Below, piece by piece: positions 1-7,877 of a stretch of DNA of 64,000 nt. Made by a program: the position numbers and the translations under genes. The stretch lies in NCBI GenBank assembly GCA_016213325.1, contig JACRAY010000005.1, forward strand, positions 248,001-312,000, read 5' to 3'. Source of the DNA: Burkholderiales bacterium. Lineage in GTDB: Bacteria; Pseudomonadota; Gammaproteobacteria; Burkholderiales; Burkholderiaceae_C. The notes beneath the pieces are model-generated. The model searched no databases. It worked only from the letters and a program-made list of their open reading frames with translations, and was not told where the DNA came from. The first letter of the stretch is position 1, and the number at the start of each line of letters is the position of its first letter.

Positions 1-2594
1 GGCTGCTTGAGGGCGGCCTGCATCCCCTGCGTTGCCGTGGCGAACGAACCCGTGTAGCCGAACCCGACCGTGTAGGAGCCGCTCACTTCAGCCGGAGCGG
101 CCAGCGCCACCGGTTGCGCGACGATCGGCAGCCGTACCGAGTGCACGCCGTCGCTCCACGTCAGTTGCCCGCCCACGTACGTGTTGAGCGCCGCGCCGTT
201 GCGCGTGAAGGTGACGCTGAACTTCGCCGAAGCCCCCGGCTTGACGCGCAGCGACGACGGGCTGACCGACACGTTGAAGCCGCTGATACCGGAAACGGTC
301 GGCGTGTAGGTGCTCGCGGCGCCGGACACGTTGCGAACCGTGCGCGTCACGGTCTGCGTGCCGGCCACGTTGGCCACCGAGATCGAGGGCAGGTTCACGT
401 TGCGCGGCAGCAGGATCTTGATGCCGTTGGACGTGCAGAACGACGCCTCGATTTCGGTCGAGCACAGGTAGCCCAGCCACTGCATGATGCCGTGGTCGAA
501 CACCAGCCCGGGGTTGAGGGCGCTGGTGGGCTGCACCTGGCCGGCACCCTGGCCGAAGATCGTGGTGGCGCTGGTCTGCGAAGCGCCCAGCATGCCGGTG
601 GCGGTCGTCATCAGGGCCGACTTGATCATCATGGGCGACCAGGTCGGCTTCGCCTGCTTGAACAGCGCCCCGATGCCTGCGATGTGCGGGCTGGACATCG
701 ACGTGCCGTTGTACAGGTCGAAGTCGCGATCGAAGTTGAAGGGCGGGGCCACGGCTGCCAGCACGGCCTGTCCGGGCGCGCTGATGTCCGGCTTGAGGAT
801 TTCGCTGCGGTTGGCCAGCGAGGGGCCGCGCGACGAGAAACTCGACTGCAGGGGTGCAGGGGTGGCGTTGTTCAGAGTGGCCGTCCCGATGCTGGCCGTG
901 CCGCCGCCGGCGAGCGCGTAGTCGCGTACTGCCGTGCGATAGGTGTGCGCCAGGTGCACCGTGGGAACCGAGTGGAAGTCGGCGTCCACCGAACCCGAAG
1001 ACACGTTGACCAGGATCACGCCGAGGCCGCCTGCTTCGGCTACCGCCAGGCTCTTGTTGACCCGCGCGATCACACCGCGGTCGCACACCACGATCTTGCC
1101 GGCGACCTTGTCCGGGTCGAGCACCGCGACGCCGCCGTTGTCGGCGGCCGGGTAGCACAGCGACACCTTGCCGGCGTCGGCGCCGTCCTTGCCCGCCTGC
1201 GTCGCGTCGATCAGGGGAATGCCGTTGATCGCGGTAGCGTTCGTCGAAGAACCCGTGTACGGCGTGCCGTTGCCGAGCGTCACGATGCCCGTGGAGCCCC
1301 GGGCGTGCGTATTGGCCGCCACCGTGGTGACCCACGGCGAGGCGTGCGCTACGGTGCTGGCGGTGGGGCCGCTGTTGCCGGCGGAAGTGGCGACGAACAC
1401 GCCGGCTTCGGCCGCGTACATGAAGGCAATTTCGACGGGGTCGAGCACGGTGGTGCGCGAGCCGCTCACCGAGAAGTTGATCACGTCGACGCCGTCGGCC
1501 ACGGCCTGGTCGATGGCTGCGACCGAGTCGCTGCTGGCGCAGGTGCCGCCGTCGCCGTCTTCCCAGCACACCTTGTAGATCGCCAGGCGGGCCCGCGGCG
1601 CCATGCCGCTGATGGTGCCCCACGCAGCCGCCTGCCCGGTGATCGGGACGCCGGAATTGCCGCCGGCCGTGCTGGCCGTGTGCGTGCCGTGGCCGCCGAA
1701 ATCGCGCGGGGAGTTGTACTCCCAGGGGAAGTACTCGGCGATGGCGGCGTCCCCGCCCTGGCCCGCGTTGTAGTAACGCGCGCCGATCAGCTTGTTGTTG
1801 CAGTTGGCCGCCGAGAATTCGGTGCCCGACACGCAGGTGCCGGACCAGCCCACGGGCGCCGCGTACCCCGAATTGGGCATGCCGGGCGTGTACACGCCCT
1901 GCGCGTCGGCCTTGTCGCTGAAGGCGGGATTTTCCGGCCACACACCGCTGTCGACCATGCCGATCACGATGTTCTCGCCGGTAAAGCCGGTCTGCGCCCA
2001 GAAACCGGAGTTGCCGCTCAGGCCCAGGAAGGCCGGCGTCGATGCGGTGTCGAGCTTGCGCCTCTCGTCCTTGCTCACGGCCAGCACGCCCTTGGTGGCG
2101 CGCAGGCGCTGCACCTGCGAGTCGGTCAGCTCCGCGCTGAACCCGTTGAAGACGTAGCTGTAGTCATGCACCTTGCGGGCGCCCACGCTGCGGGCGACGG
2201 CGTCCTGGCGCGCGCGCAGCTGGCCGACGTAGGCCACCACGTTGGCGGCGCGCCGGTCGAGCTTGCTGCCGGGGGCCGGTTTGGTGGACGGATTGGCCGC
2301 GGCGGGCGGCTCGGCCAGCTGCACGATGTACAGCTTGCTGGGCGGCGGTGCCGCCTTGCCGGCCAGCTTCCTGCGGCCATCATCCGTGGATGAAGCCGTG
2401 GCGGCTTCTTCTGCCGACTTGGCTGGCGCGGATCGGGGAATCGGGCTCGTGTTGGCCGCTTCGGCCTCGCGGGGTTGCGCTGCAGCAGACTGGACGGACT
2501 GCGTGGTGTCTTCCCCGCCGCCGCCGCAAGCTGCCAATAAGAATGCCGCCAGGGCCGTTGTGAGGCCCAGGCGGCATGGATGGTTGAATCGCAT
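1..2594 (-). CDS. Secreted subtilisin-like serine protease (S8), 3' end missing
   Basis: This is a peptidase of the S8 family; 864 codons are inside the window and the C-terminus runs off the left edge. The start at 2594 gives a lipoprotein-type signal (LLAACGGGG), so it is probably lipid-anchored or exported. After a low-complexity stretch comes an I9-type propeptide (about residues 80-190). The catalytic triad is visible: Asp215 in MVDSGVWP, His302 in GGHGTHTAS and Ser632 in NGTSMSSPH. A PA (protease-associated) insert lies between His and Ser, and an Fn3-like C-terminal domain follows Ser. This is the layout of large plant- and Burkholderiales-type subtilases. It probably degrades extracellular protein. 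Its neighbour, adenine deaminase, is divergent, 95 bp away. The assignment is secure; the substrate is unknown. Confidence 0.93.
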   Translation of the reverse strand, partial: MRFNHPCRLGLTTALAAFLLAACGGGGEDTTQSVQSAAAQPREAEAANTSPIPRSAPAKSAEEAATASSTDDGRRKLAGKAAPPPSKLYIVQLAEPPAAANPSTKPAPGSKLDRRAANVVAYVGQLRARQDAVARSVGARKVHDYSYVFNGFSAELTDSQVQRLRATKGVLAVSKDERRKLDTASTPAFLGLSGNSGFWAQTGFTGENIVIGMVDSGVWPENPAFSDKADAQGVYTPGMPNSGYAAPVGWSGTCVSGTEFSAANCNNKLIGARYYNAGQGGDAAIAEYFPWEYNSPRDFGGHGTHTASTAGGNSGVPITGQAAAWGTISGMAPRARLAIYKVCWEDGDGGTCASSDSVAAIDQAVADGVDVINFSVSGSRTTVLDPVEIAFMYAAEAGVFVATSAGNSGPTASTVAHASPWVTTVAANTHARGSTGIVTLGNGTPYTGSSTNATAINGIPLIDATQAGKDGADAGKVSLCYPAADNGGVAVLDPDKVAGKIVVCDRGVIARVNKSLAVAEAGGLGVILVNVSSGSVDADFHSVPTVHLAHTYRTAVRDYALAGGGTASIGTATLNNATPAPLQSSFSSRGPSLANRSEILKPDISAPGQAVLAAVAPPFNFDRDFDLYNGTSMSSPHIAGIGALFKQAKPTWSPMMIKSALMTTATGMLGASQTSATTIFGQGAGQVQPTSALNPGLVFDHGIMQWLGYLCSTEIEASFCTSNGIKILLPRNVNLPSISVANVAGTQTVTRTVRNVSGAASTYTPTVSGISGFNVSVSPSSLRVKPGASAKFSVTFTRNGAALNTYVGGQLTWSDGVHSVRLPIVAQPVALAAPAEVSGSYTVGFGYTGSFATATQGMQAALKQ

Positions 2595-2689
2595 CTTCTC
2601 GACTCCTCGTTGTGGGAGCCGCAATTCGTCCATAGTCGAGTAGCGCCGTCAAGCAGGTTAACTCGCGATCACAGGGGATATCCTTAGAC

Positions 2690-3730
2690 ATGCCGAACCT
2701 GCACTCCGTCGAACCCGCCCTGCTGCCCGAGCTGCTCAAGCGCATGCCGAAGGCCGAACTGCACATCCACATCGAAGGCTCGCTGGAGCCCGAGCTGATC
2801 TTCGCCCTGGCCCGGCGCAACGAAGTAGCCATTCCGTATGCCAGCGTGGAAGAACTGCGCCGCGCCTACGCCTTCACCGACCTGCAATCCTTCCTGGACA
2901 TCTACTACGCCGGTGCCAGCGTGCTGCTGCACGAGCAGGACTTCTTCGACATGGCATGGGCTTACCTGCAACGCGCGGCGCACGACAACGTGGCGCGCGC
3001 AGAGATCTTCTTCGACCCGCAGACGCACACCGCGCGCGGGGTCACTATGGAAACGGTGGTCACGGGGCTGCATCGCGCATGCGCAGCCGCCGCCACCCAA
3101 TTGGGGGTTGACGCCGAACTGATCCTCTGCTTCCTGCGGCACCTGAGCGAAGAGGACGCGTTCGCCACCCTGGAGCAGGCCCTGCCGCACCGCGACAAGT
3201 TCATCGGGGTCGGCCTGGACTCCAGCGAGGTCGGCCATCCGCCGGAGAAGTTCGCGCGCGTGTTCGCGCGCTGCCGCGAGCTGGGGCTGCACCTGGTGGC
3301 GCATGCCGGCGAAGAAGGGCCGCCCGCCTATGTGTGGTCGGCGCTCGACGTGTTGCAGGTGGAGCGCGTCGACCATGGCGTGCAGTCGGTGCAGGACCCC
3401 GCGCTGATGCAGCGGTTGGCCGAGGAGCGCGTGCCGCTGACCGTGTGCCCGCTGTCCAACCTGAAGCTGTGCGTGTTCGACCGGCTCGAAAGCCACAACC
3501 TGCCGCAGCTGCTGGAAGCCGGCCTGTGTGCCACGGTCAATTCGGACGACCCGGCCTACTTCGGCGGCTACCTCAACGACAACTTCCTGCAGGTCTTCGC
3601 CGCCACCGGCATGCGGGCCGAGCACGCCTACCAGCTGGCCCGCAACAGCTTCGAGGCCGCCTTCATCGACGAGGCAGCGCGCACCAAGTACATTGGGCAG
3701 CTGGACAAGACGTTCGCCTCCTTTTCCTGA
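2690..3730 (+). CDS. Adenine deaminase (adenosine deaminase superfamily)
   Basis: A 346-residue zinc amidohydrolase that hydrolyses adenine to hypoxanthine and ammonia in the cytoplasm. Metal ligands are visible: His25 and His27 in HIHIEGSLEPE, His205 in HAGEEG (Glu208 catalytic) and Asp286/Asp287 in NSDDPAYFGGY. The IHIEGSLEPE block, the FFDPQTHT block and the DSSEVGHPP block are those I associate with bacterial adenine deaminases rather than true adenosine deaminases, so I favour adenine as substrate by family resemblance. An AGGGG-type ribosome site lies about 11 bases before the ATG. It fits with the purine-catabolic genes further right, feeding hypoxanthine to xanthine dehydrogenase. The acylase gene follows after 27 bp and may be co-transcribed. 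Confidence 0.88.
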   Translation: MPNLHSVEPALLPELLKRMPKAELHIHIEGSLEPELIFALARRNEVAIPYASVEELRRAYAFTDLQSFLDIYYAGASVLLHEQDFFDMAWAYLQRAAHDNVARAEIFFDPQTHTARGVTMETVVTGLHRACAAAATQLGVDAELILCFLRHLSEEDAFATLEQALPHRDKFIGVGLDSSEVGHPPEKFARVFARCRELGLHLVAHAGEEGPPAYVWSALDVLQVERVDHGVQSVQDPALMQRLAEERVPLTVCPLSNLKLCVFDRLESHNLPQLLEAGLCATVNSDDPAYFGGYLNDNFLQVFAATGMRAEHAYQLARNSFEAAFIDEAARTKYIGQLDKTFASFS

Positions 3731-3757
3731 GGAGGTGCGGCGCGAGAGGGGACGAGC

Positions 3758-6211
3758 ATGCGGATCGTGAAATGGACGCTGGGCGCCATGGCTGCGCTGC
3801 TGGCGGCGGCTGCACTGGCGGCCGCGATTTATGGCTGGCGCAGTTTCCCGGCGCTGGACGGCGAGATCAAGGCGCCGGGCCTCAAGGCGGCGGTGCAGGT
3901 GCGCCGCGATGCGTCGGACGTCACGCACATCGAAGCGCAGTCGGTTGCCGATGCCTACTTCGCGCTGGGCTACGTGCACGCGCAGGAACGCAGCTGGCAG
4001 CTCGAGTTCAACCGCCGCGTGATGCACGGGCGGCTGTCCGAGGTGTTCGGTACGGCCACGCTGGAGACCGACCGCACGTTGCGCAAGCTGGGCATCGTGC
4101 GCGCTGCGCAGGCGCAGTGGGACAAGCTGCCGCCCGAGGCGCAGGACCTCGGCAAGGCCTATGCGAACGGCATCAACGCCTTCCACGCAACGAGTTCGCA
4201 GGCGCTGCCGCCGGAGTTCCACATCCTCGGCGTGAAGCCGGGCGAATGGACGCCGCAGGACAGCATGGGCTGGGCGCTGATGATGGCGCTGGACCTGGGC
4301 GGCAACTGGGGCTCGGAGTTCGCGCGCTTCTCGCTGCTGCAGCGCCTGTCGACCGAGCAGTTGTGGCAACTGATGCCGCCGTACCCGGGCACGGCACCGG
4401 CCACGCAGGTGGACCTGGCGGCGCTGTATCGCGGGCTCGGTGCCTATCGCACCGGCAGCGACGGCAAGACGGCGGCCGCCCCCGCTGCTTCGCAGCTGGC
4501 CGACCTGCAGGAGTGGACCCGCGGCCTCGGCCACACCGAAGGCATAGGCTCCAACAACTGGGTGATCGCGGGCCCGCGCACGCAGAGCGGCAAGCCGCTG
4601 GTGGCGAACGACCCGCACCTGGGCTTGAGCGCGCCGGCCATCTGGTACTTTGCGCGGCTGACGGCGCCCGCAGCGCCGGGCGGCAAGCCGCTGGACGTGG
4701 TCGGCGCTACGCTGCCCGGGCTGCCCTCGGTGGTGCTGGGCCGCACGGCCGGCGTGGCTTGGGGCTTCACCAACACCGGCCCCGATGTACAGGACCTGTA
4801 CCTCGAGCAGGTGAACCCTGACAACCCCAAGCAGTACCGCACGCCGCAGGGCTGGGCCGATTTCCAGGCCCGCGAAGAAGTCATCCGCATCAAGGGCCAG
4901 CCCGACGAACGCCTCGTCGTGCGCAGCACGCGCCACGGCCCGGTGGTGAGCGATGCCAACCCGGCCTACGACGCGGTGCTCGATGCACGCAAGTTCGTGC
5001 TGGCGCTGCGCTGGTCGGCGCTGGATGCCGACAACACGACGGTGCTGGCGGGCATGCGGGCCAACTTCGCGCAGTCGGTCGACGAGCTGCGCGCTGCGTT
5101 CGCTGCCTATCACTCGCCGATGCAGAACATGGTGGCCGCGGACACGCAGGGCCGCACGGCCTACCAGGCGATCGGCCGCGTGCCGTTGCGCGATGCGGCC
5201 AACGACCTGCGCGGCGCGGCGCCGGCGCCGGGCTGGGACGCCAGGTACGACTGGACCGGCTGGCTGGCAGTGGGCGATAACCCGCGCGCCGAGCACGAAG
5301 CGATCACGGCCAAGGGCTGGCACGCCACGGCGAACGAGCGCATCCACCCGGCCGGCTACCCGCACTTCATCACGTCGGACTGGGAGCCGCCGTACCGCTT
5401 CGACCGCATCGAGGCGCTGCTGGGGGCCACGCCCAGGCACACGGCGCAGAGCTTGCGCGACGTGCATGCCGACACGCTGTCGCTCGCCACGAAGGCGGTG
5501 TTGCCCGTGCTGCAGGCCACGGCCAGCACGCACCCGCTGGCGCCCGCGGCGCTGGAGCAGTTGAAGGGCTTCGACGGCAACATGCGGGCCGAAAGCGCCG
5601 CTCCGCTCATCGTGGCCTATTGGGCCGACGAACTCACGCGCCAGCTGGTGGTGCCGAAAGTCGGCGAGGCAAGGTTCAAGGCGCTCTACGGCAAGCGGTC
5701 GTTCCGCAAGGGGCTGGAGGTCATGCTGCTGGACCCCAAGGCCGGCGCCTTCTGGTGCGGGGCAGCCGGTTGTGCCGAGGCGTCGTCGCGCGCGCTGGCA
5801 GGCGCGCTCGACCGCATCTCCTCCGCCTACGGCAAGGACGTGGCGCAGTGGCGCTGGGGTGCCGCCCATGCGGCGAAGTCGGCGCACCGGCCTTTCAGCA
5901 ACGTCGGGGCGCTCGCGCAGTTCTTCGACGTGGCGGTGCCCACGCCGGGGGACCCATGGACGGTGAACGTGGGCCAGTACTGGGCCAACCAGGAAAAGAT
6001 GCCGTTCGCCAACCGGCATGCGGCGAGCCTGCGCGCGGTGTACGACCTGTCCGACCTGGAGAAGTCGCAGTTCATCTACCAGACCGGGCAAAGCGGGCTG
6101 GTATTCAGCGACCGCTACCGCGACATGAAGGATGAATGGGCGCAGGTGAAGTACCGGCCGCTGCAGCTGAAGCCCGCCGCTTGGGCGCACAGCGCGACGC
6201 TGCTGCCCTGA
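3758..6211 (+). CDS. Penicillin acylase family N-terminal nucleophile hydrolase
   Basis: An 817-residue precursor of the penicillin/acyl-homoserine-lactone acylase family, which cleaves amide bonds after autocatalytic maturation in the periplasm. A hydrophobic N-terminal segment (about residues 8-25, rich in Ala/Leu) is a signal or anchor. The alpha chain spans about 26-240. The self-processing site is GIGSNNWV, making Ser265 the N-terminal nucleophile of the beta chain; NDPHL shortly after is the conserved beta-chain block. Length is normal for the family. The physiological amide (beta-lactam side chain, acyl-homoserine lactone or another) cannot be told from sequence. It lies 27 bp after the adenine deaminase gene, but no functional link is obvious. 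Confidence 0.9.
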   Translation: MRIVKWTLGAMAALLAAAALAAAIYGWRSFPALDGEIKAPGLKAAVQVRRDASDVTHIEAQSVADAYFALGYVHAQERSWQLEFNRRVMHGRLSEVFGTATLETDRTLRKLGIVRAAQAQWDKLPPEAQDLGKAYANGINAFHATSSQALPPEFHILGVKPGEWTPQDSMGWALMMALDLGGNWGSEFARFSLLQRLSTEQLWQLMPPYPGTAPATQVDLAALYRGLGAYRTGSDGKTAAAPAASQLADLQEWTRGLGHTEGIGSNNWVIAGPRTQSGKPLVANDPHLGLSAPAIWYFARLTAPAAPGGKPLDVVGATLPGLPSVVLGRTAGVAWGFTNTGPDVQDLYLEQVNPDNPKQYRTPQGWADFQAREEVIRIKGQPDERLVVRSTRHGPVVSDANPAYDAVLDARKFVLALRWSALDADNTTVLAGMRANFAQSVDELRAAFAAYHSPMQNMVAADTQGRTAYQAIGRVPLRDAANDLRGAAPAPGWDARYDWTGWLAVGDNPRAEHEAITAKGWHATANERIHPAGYPHFITSDWEPPYRFDRIEALLGATPRHTAQSLRDVHADTLSLATKAVLPVLQATASTHPLAPAALEQLKGFDGNMRAESAAPLIVAYWADELTRQLVVPKVGEARFKALYGKRSFRKGLEVMLLDPKAGAFWCGAAGCAEASSRALAGALDRISSAYGKDVAQWRWGAAHAAKSAHRPFSNVGALAQFFDVAVPTPGDPWTVNVGQYWANQEKMPFANRHAASLRAVYDLSDLEKSQFIYQTGQSGLVFSDRYRDMKDEWAQVKYRPLQLKPAAWAHSATLLP

Positions 6212-6308
6212 GACGGCTCAGGCGGCGGGCCTTACACCGCAGCCCGCCTTGTGCCGACGGCCCCTGGCGTGGCCCCGTGCGACGATGCTTCGCAAACGGA
6301 GCACGAGC

Positions 6309-6653
6309 ATGACCCGAACATCCGAAGCACGGGACTTTTTCACGCAAAGGCTGCACAGCCTGCACCACCCACGGCCGCGCTTCGCGCTGCGCCGCCCCGA
6401 GCGGGTGACCCGGCGCGTCTGCCTGAAGCTGGCGCGCGGCGCCACCGAAGTCATCCCCGATGTCGACGGCAGCATCGTGGTGCGATGCGCCAGGGGCAGC
6501 GTGTGGATCACGCACGACGGCGACCCGAAGGACGTGATCCTTCAGCCGCAGCAGACCTACCAGGCCGAGCGCGACGACCCGATGCGCATGCATGCGCTGC
6601 AGGCGTGCGTGCTGGAGATCCAGTTCGAGGACGAGGCGGCCGGGGCGGGCTGA
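6309..6653 (+). CDS. DUF2917 domain protein
   Basis: A 114-residue protein from the ATG at 6309; an in-frame upstream extension exists, but its composition is unlike a protein start. Residues about 40-110 match the small beta-rich DUF2917 fold (GSIVVRCARGSVWITHDGDPKD), a cupin-like single-sheet domain common in Burkholderiales with no assigned function. There is no signal peptide or membrane segment. It converges with the M20 hydrolase gene: their stop codons are adjacent (6653/6654). Family membership is fairly certain; function is unknown. Confidence 0.75.
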   Translation: MTRTSEARDFFTQRLHSLHHPRPRFALRRPERVTRRVCLKLARGATEVIPDVDGSIVVRCARGSVWITHDGDPKDVILQPQQTYQAERDDPMRMHALQACVLEIQFEDEAAGAG

Positions 6654-7877
6654 TCAGGCCAGCAGGTCGTACAGCGTGCGGGCCACGACCTTGGTGGCGC
6701 GCCGCAGGTCGTCGAGCACGATGTGCTCGTCCGCGCGCTTGGCATTGGACTCGAGCACGGTGCGCGGCCCGGCGCCATAGATCACGCCGGGCACGCCCGC
6801 TTCGCCATAGAGCCGCACGTCGGTGTACAGCGGCGTGCCCATGGCGGGGATGTCCCGGCCGAACAGCTCGCGCCCGTGCTGCTGGATGGCCGCCACCAGC
6901 GGCTGGTTGCCGGGCAGCGGCTTCAGCGATTTGGCGAGCAGCATGCGGCGAACCTCGACGCGGATGCCCGGTTGCTGCGCGGCCGCTTCCTCGATCACGC
7001 GCCGGACCGCGGCTTCCACTTCGACCGGGTTCTCTTCGGGAATCATCCGCCGGTCCAGCTTGAACGTGACCTTGCCGGGGACCACGTTGGTGTTGGTGCC
7101 GCCTTCGATGAGGCCGATGTTCAGGTACGGATGGCGGATGCCGGGTACCTTCGACGTGACCTGGCGATACAGCGTGTTCTGCCCGTACAGAGCATTGAGG
7201 ATCTTCACCGCGCCTTGCAGCGCGTCGACGCCCGTGTCGGGGATGGCGGCATGCGCCATCTTGCCGTGCACCGTCACTTCCATCTGCAGGCAGCCGTTGT
7301 GCGCGGTCACCACTTCGTAGCTGAAGCCGGCGGCGATCATCAGGTCGGGCTTGGTCAGGCCGTTCTTCAGCAGCCAGCCGGGGCCCAGCTCGCCGCCGAA
7401 CTCCTCGTCGTAGGTGAAGTGCAGTTCGACGCCGCCCTTCAGTGCGGCGCCCAGCGCCTCGAGCGCGCGCACCGCAAAAGTGAAGGTGGTGAAGTCGCAC
7501 TTGCTCACCGCGGCCGCGCGACCGTACAGCTTGCCGCCTTCGATTTCGCCGCCATAGGGGTCGTGCGTCCAGCCTTCGCCCGGCGGCACCACGTCGCCAT
7601 GCGCATTGAGGGCAACCGTGCGGCCTTCGCCATAACGCCGGCGCACGATGAGGTTGGTGATGGACGCCATGCCGCAGGCCTGCACGGCGTCGGCAGGCAC
7701 CGGGTGCTTTTCGGCAGGCAGGCCGAACGCCTCCAGCAGTTGGGCCGTGCGCTCGGCGTGCGGCGCGTTATTGCCGGGTGGCGTGTCGGTGGGCACGCGC
7801 ACCAGCTCCTGCAGGAAGGCCACCTGCTCGTCGAAATGCGCGTCGACCCAGGCGTCGAGTTTCTCGTAGGGGTTCAT
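6654..7877 (-). CDS. M20-family metallohydrolase, last gene of the purine operon
   Basis: A 407-residue protein of the ArgE/DapE/M20 zinc-hydrolase family. Visible ligands are His93 and Asp95 (NAHGDVV) and the Glu158-Glu159 pair (YDEE). At the place of the usual bridging aspartate (LYGRGAxDMKG) the protein reads LYGRAAAVSKCD, so Val124 replaces that Asp by my alignment. Its ATG overlaps the stop of the uraD/allC fusion by 4 bp (7874-7877), so it is translationally coupled to allantoate degradation. A step on ureidoglycolate, ureidoglycine or another N-carbamoyl compound is plausible, because no lyase for that step is seen nearby. That is inference; the family also includes dipeptidases and deacylases. 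Confidence 0.82.
   Translation of the reverse strand: MNPYEKLDAWVDAHFDEQVAFLQELVRVPTDTPPGNNAPHAERTAQLLEAFGLPAEKHPVPADAVQACGMASITNLIVRRRYGEGRTVALNAHGDVVPPGEGWTHDPYGGEIEGGKLYGRAAAVSKCDFTTFTFAVRALEALGAALKGGVELHFTYDEEFGGELGPGWLLKNGLTKPDLMIAAGFSYEVVTAHNGCLQMEVTVHGKMAHAAIPDTGVDALQGAVKILNALYGQNTLYRQVTSKVPGIRHPYLNIGLIEGGTNTNVVPGKVTFKLDRRMIPEENPVEVEAAVRRVIEEAAAQQPGIRVEVRRMLLAKSLKPLPGNQPLVAAIQQHGRELFGRDIPAMGTPLYTDVRLYGEAGVPGVIYGAGPRTVLESNAKRADEHIVLDDLRRATKVVARTLYDLLA

Noticed and set aside
2690-3730. Annotation as adenosine deaminase
   Set aside because: The conserved IHIEGSLEPE and DSSEVGHPP blocks fit bacterial adenine deaminases better; this is a judgement from family resemblance, not a measured activity.
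2684-6190. A 1168-codon open frame on the minus strand opposite adenine deaminase and the acylase
   Set aside because: The translation is Arg/His/Gly-rich without domains. It mirrors two well-supported plus-strand genes; GC-rich DNA lacks stops in this frame.
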